This document shows positions 1-11,479 of a DNA stretch of 64,000 bases, one piece after another. Both the position numbers and the translations under genes were made by a program. The stretch spans positions 12,614,007-12,678,006 of the forward strand of contig NC_037592.1 in the NCBI RefSeq assembly GCF_003073045.1, read 5' to 3'. Origin of the DNA: Pomacea canaliculata (taxonomy: Eukaryota; Mollusca; Gastropoda; Architaenioglossa; Ampullariidae). Position 1 is the stretch's first letter, and every line of letters starts with the position of its first letter. The notes below the pieces were generated by a model. That model was not told the DNA's origin. It did no database searches and saw nothing but the letters and a program-made list of their open reading frames with translations.

Positions 1-2735
1 CCATCAGCTCAGTCTCAATCTGTCTGCCTTGGGAAATAACTTGGGATGACACTAAAGAACAGGGACATCCCTCTTTAAGTCGATGAAAATGACAAAAACA
101 GTCGTCGTGCTACTTCTGGTGGGGAAAAATGACCTTTTCAAAAATGTCCAAAACACCGCGGGTTATTAAGCGGAAGTGACGATTGCGACAGTGTAGACCT
201 CACATAATCCGATTTCCTGTGCACATTTCCACAGCCGATTAAGAAATCTCAATTAGACCATTTCAATTTACAGTGCAAAATAAAAATTAATATTAACAGA
301 CTTGAAATGCCCCCTGAAGTGATTAAAAAAGGAAATGGAGTTTATATGTATAAGGGTTGTACATTTTTAGCAGCCTAATTAATTTTGAAGAGAAAAACTA
401 TCGTTTTAGCGGAATTGCATTTTAGTTTAAAGAAACTATATCGCTTCATCCACTTGGTGTGCCATTGCTTTTCTGACGGGGGGAAAATAATTTCAGGTTA
501 TTATCAATGTTAGTGATCGCACTAGATCAGCAAACAACAGATCATGTAACTTAACCCTTTTGAAAAATTTAACAATTCTGATAAATAAATAAATTTTATA
601 AGAAGTAATTTTGTGTGTATATCTATATTTGTGTGTGAACGTGCTCGTCACACATACACCCTAGGAACATGTAGTCCAAGCTCTCTTATTGGTTATAGTC
701 TTCATAACATAAACGTATCATTATTGCTCTTAATCTCTTTCTGTGCCCGATGATACAGAAGAGAAGTATCTCGAGAACGGAAGGAGGACATCTTGTGTCT
801 ATAAGTCATCATATAGAATAAAATGAGAAACTGTGATTTAAATCCCCACTTTGGGCGGAGTTATATCAAACTAATCAGAATGAAATTTAATTTTCTACCT
901 ATCAAATAACATGATTTCAACGTACTAGGCATTAAGTTAAGGATATCATTGTTTGCACCGAAGACTAATAGTTCAGGTTACACATGGCTTGTGAATGTTG
1001 TGATACAAGGAAGCGTGACTTCCGCTGTTTCTGAATATTTACTTCCACGAAATGGACTTACGTTGATGTTACATCCTGACAACCTTCCTGCTAATGAGAT
1101 AAAGCTCTCTTCCATTCACTTCCACTGCCCAGAACACATACAATCTTTGCCAAAAGATACAACACTGTACTCCAACTTGAAGTATATACCAACAGGTTTG
1201 TGTGGTGGCAGAGTAGCTTTCATATCAGCTTCTAGATAACAAGCAAGGAAACCATGGTCATCAAAAGATCATCAGCATCTTTGCTTTTTTACATGCAACA
1301 CACTCAGAATGAACTCCTAAACATTTTGTGGCAAATCTCTCCTTTTATTGAAGATCATAGGTAGAAGCTTTGTACAATGCTTCCTGCTATAAAAATTTCT
1401 TTTCAATCAAAGATTTAACATACATGCCAAACACCAGCAAGAACTCTTGACTACCACTGCCGTTAAAATTCCCTTTATCTTCTCCATTATGACCGTCTAT
1501 TTGTTTTGTTCATAAAATACTAATTTGTAGATGATTACTGAATATTAAACCCACTTGTGTTTCATTTTTTTTAACCAGGAACACCTTTCACGGGAACTTA
1601 ATAAACTTATTTTGTTTGAAAACAGTAATAAACAACTAAAACGGAGACGGAATCAGGATCAGAAATAGTATAACTCTCACCTAAAGACATGAAATAATTT
1701 ATTAACAGAAAAACTGCTGTGTTCACCTTATTGCCATCCCATAATAAACGGTACTACACGATATCAGCGAAATATTATTAATATTAGCCGGATACTCATA
1801 TTAAACAATGAGCTGGGGTCGCACAGCTCCACTTGTCTTCATACAGCCATTCGGTGTTCGAATGAGATCCGTTTAGTCGAGGAAAGAGATTGTAGTTTCA
1901 GTTTTCAAAGATCTTTCAAACAGGATCCCTTTACTGGAATAACTGCCTCGATACTGTCCCACTGGCTGTGTGTGTATGTGTGTGAATTTTACAGTTGTCT
2001 CACCACCTTCATCCCCACAGCTGCCCCACCTTCGTAACAACCTTATCTTAATAAGAAATTTTGTTAGATATCATTGTCGTACCCTGGGCATCTTTTTCTC
2101 TGGAATAAATTGATGGCATCATCTATGTTTTCTGCTTAAACAACGAGAAAAAAAAATGTAGTCATGAGTGATGCTGAGCGCACAATAGGATGTAGAGTAT
2201 AGTGGGCGTGTAACTTATTAAAATATTAATTCACTTCCTTCATACATATTACTGTATAGAATACGACAGTTTTGTGTGTTGTCCAGCCATCCTTGTAAGC
2301 TGCGTCGAGGAAGGAATTTGTTGTTATTAGTTTTGCATGATTTTAAACTATTTTGACAGTATTCAAACGTAAGTATAAAGGTTGTTTTGTGATCGTGTAC
2401 ATTTACAATACATTCTAGGCATGCAATTATTTTCGATCATATTACAAGTTATATATTCAAAGACACCACTTTCAGTAGTAGAGTTGATTTTTCTCTCAGT
2501 CTGACTACAACACCAGTAATCGACATATCTTCGTTTTATAAATATATAGACACGCACAAAAATATATTATATATACCCCCGAAATGCATTTCTTCATACA
2601 TACTATTTGATCTAATATATATATATTCATGCTGTAAAATATTATTATCTACAAGATTTTTTTTGAAAAGACATCCATCAACTTGTCTCTCAACTGCTGC
2701 TGTAAGACGGTTGCTGTGATTTTGCAGAGTGCCTG
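1..2735. other. Intergenic, no gene supported
   Basis: AT-rich unique-looking sequence upstream of the single-pass membrane protein gene. The longest open frame (949-1239, plus) starts at TTG rather than ATG, and I recognise no domain in it. TATA-like AT runs lie around 2560-2640, just ahead of the first coding exon, but no promoter element can be fixed. Confidence 0.5.
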
Positions 2736-5700
2736 ATGGCGAGTTCATGGCTGCTGGTTCTGCTCGCATTGTCCTGTGGTGCTTTTGGTCGTCAAAAGTT
2801 TGAGTAAGTCCTACTATCTTTATCTCACTTATTGTTTTAGAACTTTATTTTATTATTATGATGTGACTGGTGATCGAGGAACCTATCATAAAGCGTATCC
2901 TTAGCAGAAGTAAGAGATGGGTTAGAGCCAGGAATCAAAAAGTTAAGAGACGAGAGGAAGGAGGACACGCCGGTTAAAAGAAATGCCCACAAGAAGCGGA
3001 AGTTGTGAAGAGAAGGAGAGTCGTTGTCCTGAGGAAACATGGAGAAAAGAAGGACGAGTGTCTTCTTTCTGTAGTGTGTGTGTGTGAATTGGTGTCCAAA
3101 CATTAAACGAATGGCGTTCGAGTGACATTTACAAATAGAAGGCAGTGGTGGAGCTCAGGAATTTTATTATTCTCACAAACCAGCATTTTTCATACCTTCT
3201 TTTTTTAATTTCTGTAGAGCATTTTTACAACTCAACTAGAGTCAGTGAATATTTCTGATTTAGCATTTTAAACACTTGGGTTTTCCGAAATACACATCTA
3301 AAAACAACTAAACAAAGGCAATAAAATTCCCAGTTGTTTTGTTTATTTTGGGCGCTGTTTGCTTATTTTTTAAAACAAAATCAACGACTTTTTAAAACAT
3401 AAGTTTTCTGAAGTTTTAATCATAGAAATGTATCGAAGATTTTTTTCTGGTCGCAGATGCACTAAATGGATAGTAAAGGAAGAGAAATCATCTGACGAAA
3501 CTGCGTATGTGTCTTACTATAGTTTTTCAACAGTCTGTTTAAAACGTCAACCTTTAAGTTAGTTGTAACACATTTTATCTAGCTTTTGACCTATCTATTC
3601 AGAACGAAGTTCAAATTGTCAAATATCTAAAGAAGATTTGTTATATATTGTAAACAATTGTCTTAAAAACAGCATATATATAAAAATTATAAACATATAA
3701 AAGATAAGAGACGTGGACGTCACTGAGTAACCTGGATACATGTTAATTTTAAACAGTTAGAAGCATGGTGGGTATATAAAACTTATGACATAAAATTTTC
3801 ACATATAAAGTTGAATTAAAATTCCAAATTTATTTACAACAGAAAGGACAGAATAAACTGCAGCTTTCATGAAGGTGAGTCTCACAAATCAAATTTTATG
3901 CGAAGGATATTATTAAACAAGATCTCAGACTTGAATACTTCACAAAATTAAGTAGGTTCTTTTGATCTTGTGTAACAAATACAATAACAAGGCAATATCC
4001 TGTCATTAATCACTCGAAGTACAAGGGAAGCAAAGGCGACGTAAGAGAAAGAGATGTGCAGATAAATGCTGAATTAAATCTTGCAACCAAACTTTGTCAG
4101 AAATTCCTCTATTTATATACGTTTCTCATAATATTCTTTTGTACAAGTCCCCTTGAATGAACCTAAACACCAAACACATAACCAACTTATAATATTATCG
4201 GTATTCAGCTCTTAACAAGTTAATGACTGATATAGAGGAAACTAATAAATGGAAATATATACATAAAATAAAAACCGTAGCTATATAATATTTGTATTTA
4301 TGTTTTCGTTTGCTCTTAAAACATTTTTTCAGAGAATAATACCATCAACGTTGAAACTCCGATTTCCTGCTTGAATTCCAGTGAACTCGCTGAACTGACC
4401 AAAAGCAGACACTTCCACCACGCTGTTAAACTTTCTTTCAGTTCTAATAATAGTTTATATACCATAGAACTTAAGAAAAAGGTAAATTGATTTATTTTTA
4501 TTATTTTTTGAAATTGCTTAATTTTATTATGTATACATAGGCGATGTTATTTGATAAGAAATGAACACTTACACAGCAGGTTAAGAAAGAAAAAAGTGAA
4601 ACAGAAGTTGCTGCTAATATTTACATATCTTTGCACAAATGTATTGTTTGGGTGATGTGCATAGTTTGATACAAAGTAAAGCAATATTTCAAAACTTAAG
4701 TGACACAAGTGTCGTATCATATTATATTTTTTTGGATACTTGAATTCTTCACAATGCATAATAAATTGTAGAGTGAGGCTTTGATGTAAACCGTGATATC
4801 AATGAATAAAATGTTAAAACAAGTCTGTGAGAACAGTTAATATTAATTCATGTCTAGAGATGAAGTCAAATATTTTGTAAACAAGGTCACACTCATAGGC
4901 AAGACATTGAAGAAACGTGATCATACAGACAAACACCTGTTTTTTTAATCGTTGGCAAATGACTTACTGCTAGCATGCTCAAGCTAGAACATACAATGTA
5001 TTACTTTCATACCACTTTTAAAAACTAGATTGTTGAAGGCAATTTGTCTAGTTTATTTGGTAAACGATAAAAGCTCAGAGGAAAGCATTCAAAAGTATCA
5101 ACAGATAGAAATATTAAAACACAAGGACACAAAGCAATCGAGATACCAGGACACAGCATTTGATAAATCAACTTTTGTTTTTCTGTTCAAAGGACAATGA
5201 TGAAGAAAGCGAGAGACGTGATTGTTGGTGCCGTTTCTGCAAGAACAAAGCTGTTAAATGTCGGACATGCTCACCCACGTCAGGTATTCTTCAGACCAAG
5301 ATATAATGTGAAACTAGTTTATGAACATGTGTTAATCTGAGGAAACACTTAGTCTCTTACAATATGTCTTGAAATTTTTGTTTTAGAAAAGGAAACGCTC
5401 ATTTATTTGTTTGCAATATTGTACATGATTGCCAGTCTCTGTTACATATGGTTTGAGTAAGACAACCCAACCCCCGCCAAACCTTTGTTATCTGTGCACA
5501 TGATATAAAACTTTGTTTCCTTACCTTCCATCCAAAATACATAAATAACAAACATTGCAAGTTCACTCAAATTTGTCAATGTTCACATCTAGATCACTCG
5601 AGAGGCGCATGCGCTAGACCGAGTTATTGCTTCCGGTTTCGCTTTACACAGTGCATTGCAGAGCTACTGTCGTTATTACTTTGAGATGCCAGGCACTAGC

Positions 5701-8373
5701 TGTGCCATTCCAGTCTTGATTGTCTAGGTTTGCATGTGGAAAAAATAATAAACCTTTGTGTCGACTTTTCCATACAGGGCATCATAGAAAAGCACAGCAT
5801 TGGGACAAGTTAACATTTATCCTCGTCATCGTCGCTATAGTTGGTGGTATCTTCCTGTTCCTCTTTGTGATTTTCAGAAAGAAAATTGTAAAGACTTGGA
5901 AATCGTGAGTCTGAAGAATGATGTTGCTGGAGATTATTGTTCTGAAATAATATACTATTTAGACGTTTGTTGTCACATAAAATCCAAAAATGTTCTTTTA
6001 GTTTTTATTTTTAGTATAACATAGTTTTGAGGAGTCTACTGCTTAAGACATTAAACTAACAACTGCTTAAACATGTCAACTTAAACTGACTATATTTATC
6101 CATGAATCATGATTTGATTTTATTGTCTGTAGGAATAATGACTCTACCGTAGCCACCAGGAAACCCTGCACAGACATGACAGGAGAAATGGCTCTGGGTA
6201 CTAACTCCTTGTTTATCTTTATGGATGCAGCTTTAATAGCGGTGTTTGATAACAAGATGAAGCTGTTTTACTTAGTTTAGTGCAGTTATTTGAATTATAA
6301 ATATTTTAAACAAAAAATAATTGTTACAATTATACAGTAATGTAACAGTTACAACGTGTACATAGTCATCGGGTGAGCACGGGCTTGGAACAGCGATATG
6401 GCAGAGGATATCACTGGAATAATTTCTATCTTACCTTAGCTTGCCTTAAGTCTTGAGTTTTACAATTGGAGACTGAAGTTTGATATCGATAATATGTGTG
6501 TCTGGTGTGTATCATGGAGCTTGTGTAGGGTCAAAGTAAGGTGACCAGACGTCCCGCTTTAGGCGGGACAGTCCCGCTTTTGACCTCGTGTCCCGCCTGC
6601 TAATCGGGCGGGACGCCCAATGTCCCGCTTTCTGGCTTTCTGGCAAGTCCATCAAATGTGCCGCTTGTCTTTAAAAATCACTTTTTTCGGCGTTCTTTGA
6701 CGGTGACGACACCATCATCGGCACGTGTCCCGCTTTTGCCCTCGAAACGTCTGGTCACCTTAGTCAAAGATCACCAAAGGTCATCGCAAAACATTGCCAA
6801 GTCCTGTGTGACGACCCTTCAAAAGTTGCATTTTCTCTTCCTCTGTGTATCCTACACGGAAATCCTTCTCTATAAAATGGTTTTGTGTCTCGTCTGTTTA
6901 GAGTTAGTCATTAGAAACTTGAAGGCGAAAAGCGGTGAAAACTTTTAATCATCGAATTTCAGAGACGAACTGTAACTTTATGCTCAGGAAAATTTTGTTT
7001 TCGTCAATGCTTTGATTAAAATTACATTTTCATCTAACTGAGAATGGGTAAGTGATCAATTTTATAATAATTATAGCGGCGTATATTAGTAAATGTTATA
7101 AATCATGGTCACCCCCATTCGATGTCTTTTGCATGCTTTATGTTTATATGCTTTTTTAGCTTTGTGTTCTTCACACCCATACACTACTCAGTTTATTGGA
7201 GCTTATAGTTTTCTTGCTTGTTTTTCAGCTTTTTTTCGGCTTCTTAAGCGTGTCTTCTTTGTGTCAGTGACCTTTTGCTAGATTGTCTTTCTACCCATGT
7301 AAGATAGCTTAATTACTCATTTATTCTCATTTTCTTCATGAAAGCTGCTACTTATCTATTTCGTTTTCTTTTGTTATATTTGCACAGAGAAGTTAAATGT
7401 AAGAGGTGCTGTTTTCTTTTGTGTTTTCATCAAAATAGGTCGTTTTGGGTACACAGCTGACCTAGGTTCTAACTCTGGAACGTACAGTCTTCCAAGAACT
7501 GAGATTGAGGGAAGGTGCTACAGACCCCTGCAGCAGTCGGTGACGAACACAACAGACCCACATTTTCAGCTACAACCTTTCATTCATCGCCCGTTCGAAG
7601 ATGAAAATGAAGATGAGACGTATACCAAAATAATTGACGAGGACATGGACTGTGATCCAGGATATCAGACACACCACGACGCCATCTCTCACCAGGTGTG
7701 TGGTGTCACTCCATCTTTTCGCGACAGTGACGGGGAGGACTATAACAGACTTTGTCATCAAAGTAAAAGAGATGAGCCCACAGACTGCGTGCCAGATGCT
7801 GAGGAGAACTATCATCATTTTCGTTGTCCTACTCGATCGCCCGAAGCACGACTATCTGACGGATATGATTTGGCAAAAACAGTAACTGATGCTCACGTCT
7901 GCTTCATGAAAGACAAAGAGACACCTGCCTATGACAACTCTTCCAATGACCACATTTCGCAAGACATTAATGCTAATACTGTCCGTGATGATATATCACT
8001 TGACGACACTTCCGATGAACACACTCCACATGACGATTCTCAGGATAACAATACTCCTCATCACCAGACTTTCCATGACTACACTGTCTCTGAAGAAGAT
8101 TCCCGTAACAACCCTTCTTATGAGAGCGATTCCCATGAGAACTATTCTCCTCGCCATACTCTCGATGACAACACTTCTCGCCACAAAGCTACCCCTAATC
8201 CCACCCCTCTTGACAACCTGGCTGACGACAAACATCCAGGGGAAGTCAGCCGCATCTCGTCTTGTCCCCATCATGAGAACATTTCTGCAGTTATAACTGC
8301 CAATAACAACGACGACATCCATGAACCTTTCCAACAAGCAGTCAAATCTCAGCCTACCTACCCTGGGAATTAA
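2736..8373 (+). CDS. Single-pass (type I) membrane protein with Cys-rich ectodomain and long acidic tail, 8 coding exons
   Basis: Exons: 2736-2803, 3457-3504, 3843-3874, 4333-4481, 5193-5283, 5778-5904, 6133-6197, 7439-8373. All junctions are GT-AG, and the frame stays open for 504 codons ending in TAA. Residues 1-18 form a signal peptide (hydrophobic LLVLLAL core). The ectodomain, about 19-141, has eight cysteines, five of them in a cluster C-x-C-x2-C-x6-C-x2-C (residues 110-125), and N-glycosylation sites at N44, N51 and N64. One membrane helix lies at about 142-162, followed by the basic stop RKK. The 342-residue cytoplasmic tail, mostly exon 8, is rich in Asp, Asn, His, Thr and Ser and carries tyrosine motifs (YTKI, YQTH, YNRL). 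The layout suggests a cell-surface receptor or adaptor signalling through the tail. No named family is recognised, and the Cys cluster is too short to assign. It stands alone on the plus strand, outside the receptor array. The start was chosen as the ATG that opens the signal peptide. Confidence 0.8.
6537..6762. mobile_element. Non-autonomous DNA transposon (MITE) in intron 7 of the membrane protein gene
   Basis: The ends are perfect 16-bp inverted repeats: TAAGGTGACCAGACGT at the left and its complement at the right. They are flanked by a 7-bp direct repeat GTCAAAG (6530-6536 and 6763-6769). Subterminal 'gtcccgctt' motifs recur on both sides, and a small palindrome 'gcgggac...gtcccgc' follows the left end. 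There is no coding capacity. The target repeat length is near the 8 bp usual for hAT elements, but the superfamily is not certain. It lies within the 6198-7438 intron and touches no splice site. Confidence 0.75.
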
Positions 8374-8945
8374 CTTAGGAAGGTTTAAGAACCAAGAGCA
8401 GATGCATCCTTGACGTTGATGACAAAGACGAGGACAGTTGTCGTAGTTGCTGCTGTCAGTCACATACCCGACCTCGCCAGTCCAATACGGTTGCCGTGTG
8501 CTCTCAGTAAGAATCTAATGCTAGTGTGTGTGGTCAGTGTTAAGTCATGTCTGTCAGCATGTGCCTGATTCTACATGGTCAGTGTCTCGAAGTTGAGGAA
8601 ACGCAGGACATTCTCTGATTCAGACGGCCAGGAAGATTATTATAGATGAGAGCCACGTACTAGGTAACGGATGTTGGCCCTTTGCCATCTGGGAAGTGTT
8701 TCTGTGCCTTCAAACAGCCACAACATAACACAACACTTTTGTACCAAGGTTTGAACAGGTTGAACAGGCGTTGTTGGTCTGCAACTCAAGCCAATGTGTG
8801 AAGAATTGAGAATGTGGGTTGTATATATATATTCTAATCGTACCTTAATGTACTTTGTGTATCATACTTGTCTGTGAATGGCGAAGTTAGAAACGATTTC
8901 AAAATTCCTCTCTAAAGAGATAATAAAATTATTGTCATCCTTACA
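8374..8945 (+). other. 3' UTR with poly(A) signal of the membrane protein gene
   Basis: Noncoding sequence after the TAA at 8371-8373. A canonical AATAAA lies at 8922-8927, so cleavage probably falls near 8940-8950. No competing open frame is seen. Confidence 0.55.
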
Positions 8946-11479
8946 TTCTTTTTGTCCCATCCGTCTTTCTCTCTCTAGTGTATGTGTATGTTTTGTGTGT
9001 ATGTATTGTTTGTTTTAATGAGTACATACACATGAAAATACAAGCTAGTGGATTATTATACATGTGAAACCAGAAAGAAGAGAGAAGGAAGTACATAGAG
9101 GTTTTAAAATATTTATAGTATAACCCTAGTAACTGCGTTCTTTCTGTATTCTTCGTAATTGCATAGTTCCTAAGAAGAAAGAACATTTATTATTTAAGAA
9201 CTCTGTCTTTCACAGACACATCTGCTACAGGAATTGCGTGTTGACCTGAAAGTTTTCACTTCAAGAAATCTGTAAAAAAGAAACTACCATCTCAAACAAA
9301 CTCGCTTCTTTCAAGAAAACTAGCCTCCGATCTCGATACACACGAAACTATAATGAATATTCACTGAGAGAGTGCTGGATGTGTTGAATAAACACTTCTT
9401 TCTGTTCACCAGGCGAAGGCAACAATTTCTGGTTACTAGCGAGGTTTAAAACTTCCTGATTGTGTTCAAAACTACATTTACAAGCCGTGTACACAACATC
9501 TGATTAAGTGAAGAGGATTTGCCACAACACAGGAAACACATGGCCAGACCTTGAAAGACAATCTGATCGACACATGAACAGCGATGCTGAAAGGGAAAAG
9601 CGTTGCAGATAACAAAAACATTGAACATCATGGTAAAGGCCAACATACAAAGCACAAAACACAAAAATTGTTGCGGCCCTGTGCTCCTCGAGGAGTAACA
9701 AGAGCTAAACTAAACAAGAATATTCTCAAAACTGCAATTTTTGCTAGCTACTATTACTTACATTAATAATAAAAGATATAGATGTAATATGCTTTAATTT
9801 TATTAACATTTCTTTAGAATACATTATTGTTACGAATATTATTTTAATTTAATATCATTTTTAAATCACATAAACATTTCTCCCAAAGACCCATTCGTGG
9901 CTGGATTAACGTGAAAGTTCAGTAATAATGTCCATCGACAAATAACATAATAAGAGACAAAAAATGAGACGTTTCTCTGCTGAATACTGTGGAATGTTTA
10001 TTTATCATATTAACCCAATGTATCGATTCCTTCCTGAAATAAAACGCACCTTTCTCTCACTCGCTCTGTATGTGTATGTGTATGTGCATGTGTATGTGTA
10101 CGTGTATATATATATGTGTGTATGTGTGCAGAATAGAATTTTAATGCATTCGTACTTTAATAACTAACCAATTCACTTTTCTTGTGCCTAAGTACTTGTA
10201 ATTCCTCTGTTGATGTGTACACTGTATACGGTATGTATTCTCAAAGACTCTCGACCCAACAAAGAATCAATGAACACTTTCAGTATTAGGTTAGTGTGGC
10301 TAGCAATGACAAGAATGAGAAATGTGAGGTAGCAAGGTCCAATATTCTATCACAATTGAGTCCGATAAGAATCAAATTCTACGTTAGTGATAGACCAGCA
10401 TAAATCGACTTCGTTCTTTCAGTAAAGTCCCAGTATTAAGCGACTCTTAAGGCTCGAGACGGAGGACTATATCAATATATGTCAACATCTAGTCAGCATG
10501 CCTGAAAGAGACGTTTCCATAGCAACCGTTCCATCTCTTGTACAGTAGGGTCGCGTGTTAAGTTGGTAAACAACAGCAATGTTCAATCATTGTCTACAGA
10601 AGGTAACCGATTTCTTGGGGTTACTTAGACCGTGAACCCCACTGGACAGTTTTTTAAATTATTTTTTAAGAAATGGCATTCAATGTATTCCTTTAAAGTT
10701 CATATACAGCTGAAACATCAAGCAAACGGCAGGTGGCAGCATTGTAATACGCGGGAAAATTGATTTCCACCTGGAGAAAAATGCTGTCTGTACTACAGGG
10801 TCCAAAATAAGTAGCAGGCTGAAAAATCTCTAACTGTAGGGACAAATAAATTAACATATCCTCTCTGCATCTCTTTTTATCTTAGTCGTCATATCATGGC
10901 TTTATCTCCACTAAATTGCTCAAACACTCGACAATCAAACATTTACCTTCATCAATTATCCATTAAAAAAAACTGAACCACTAGTCCTCATTTATAATCT
11001 AACTTTTTCGATAATCATTCCAGTTATTTTATTCGATCATTCATCTATTGATGCTCATCTATTATCCCATACGTTCTTTCTTTACTGGATTTATCAATTT
11101 TTTTCAATCTATCTACATTCGTTATTTATCAAATTTCATGGATTCGTATAGTATCATTCAGCAACCATTTATCATCTACCTAAACTTTAACGTACGAATA
11201 GTCTTAGTCTCAAATAAGATTGCAAACGGGAAAATTATTCATTTAGCGATATATATATATATTGATTAATAATACTGTTGCTTTCCATCCAAGGCTAATA
11301 CATTGTTGTTACATCGTGTAATTTGGCAAAATATGTATTTCACGTAGTCTTATTACACAATCTAATGTCACAGTATCATCAACTGTCAAAGATACAAAGA
11401 TATTTCTGTTAAACTTACTCAAAGACAATGTGAGTGAATACTTGAAGTGTACAAAGAATTGGACTTTAATGGGACGTCA
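8946..11479. other. Intergenic; right part is 3' flank of receptor unit A
   Basis: About 8946-10780 holds nothing recognisable apart from a TG/TATG microsatellite at about 10068-10130. From about 10795 rightwards the sequence resembles the 3' flank of other receptor units (for example 17830-18550 and 48785-49100), so the tandem repeat unit probably begins near here. A short block at about 11385-11450 recurs just downstream of the stop codon in the other receptor genes and may be shared 3' UTR. Confidence 0.5.

Noticed and set aside
949-1239. 96-codon plus-strand open frame at the left end
   Set aside because: Begins with TTG, has no recognisable domain, splice context or poly(A) signal. Composition is plausible but not enough.
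7996-8463. Minus-strand 155-codon frame and plus-strand 121-codon frame over the last exon of the membrane protein gene
   Set aside because: Shadows of the repetitive Asp/Asn/His/Thr coding sequence. The sense frame joins seven upstream exons, these do not.
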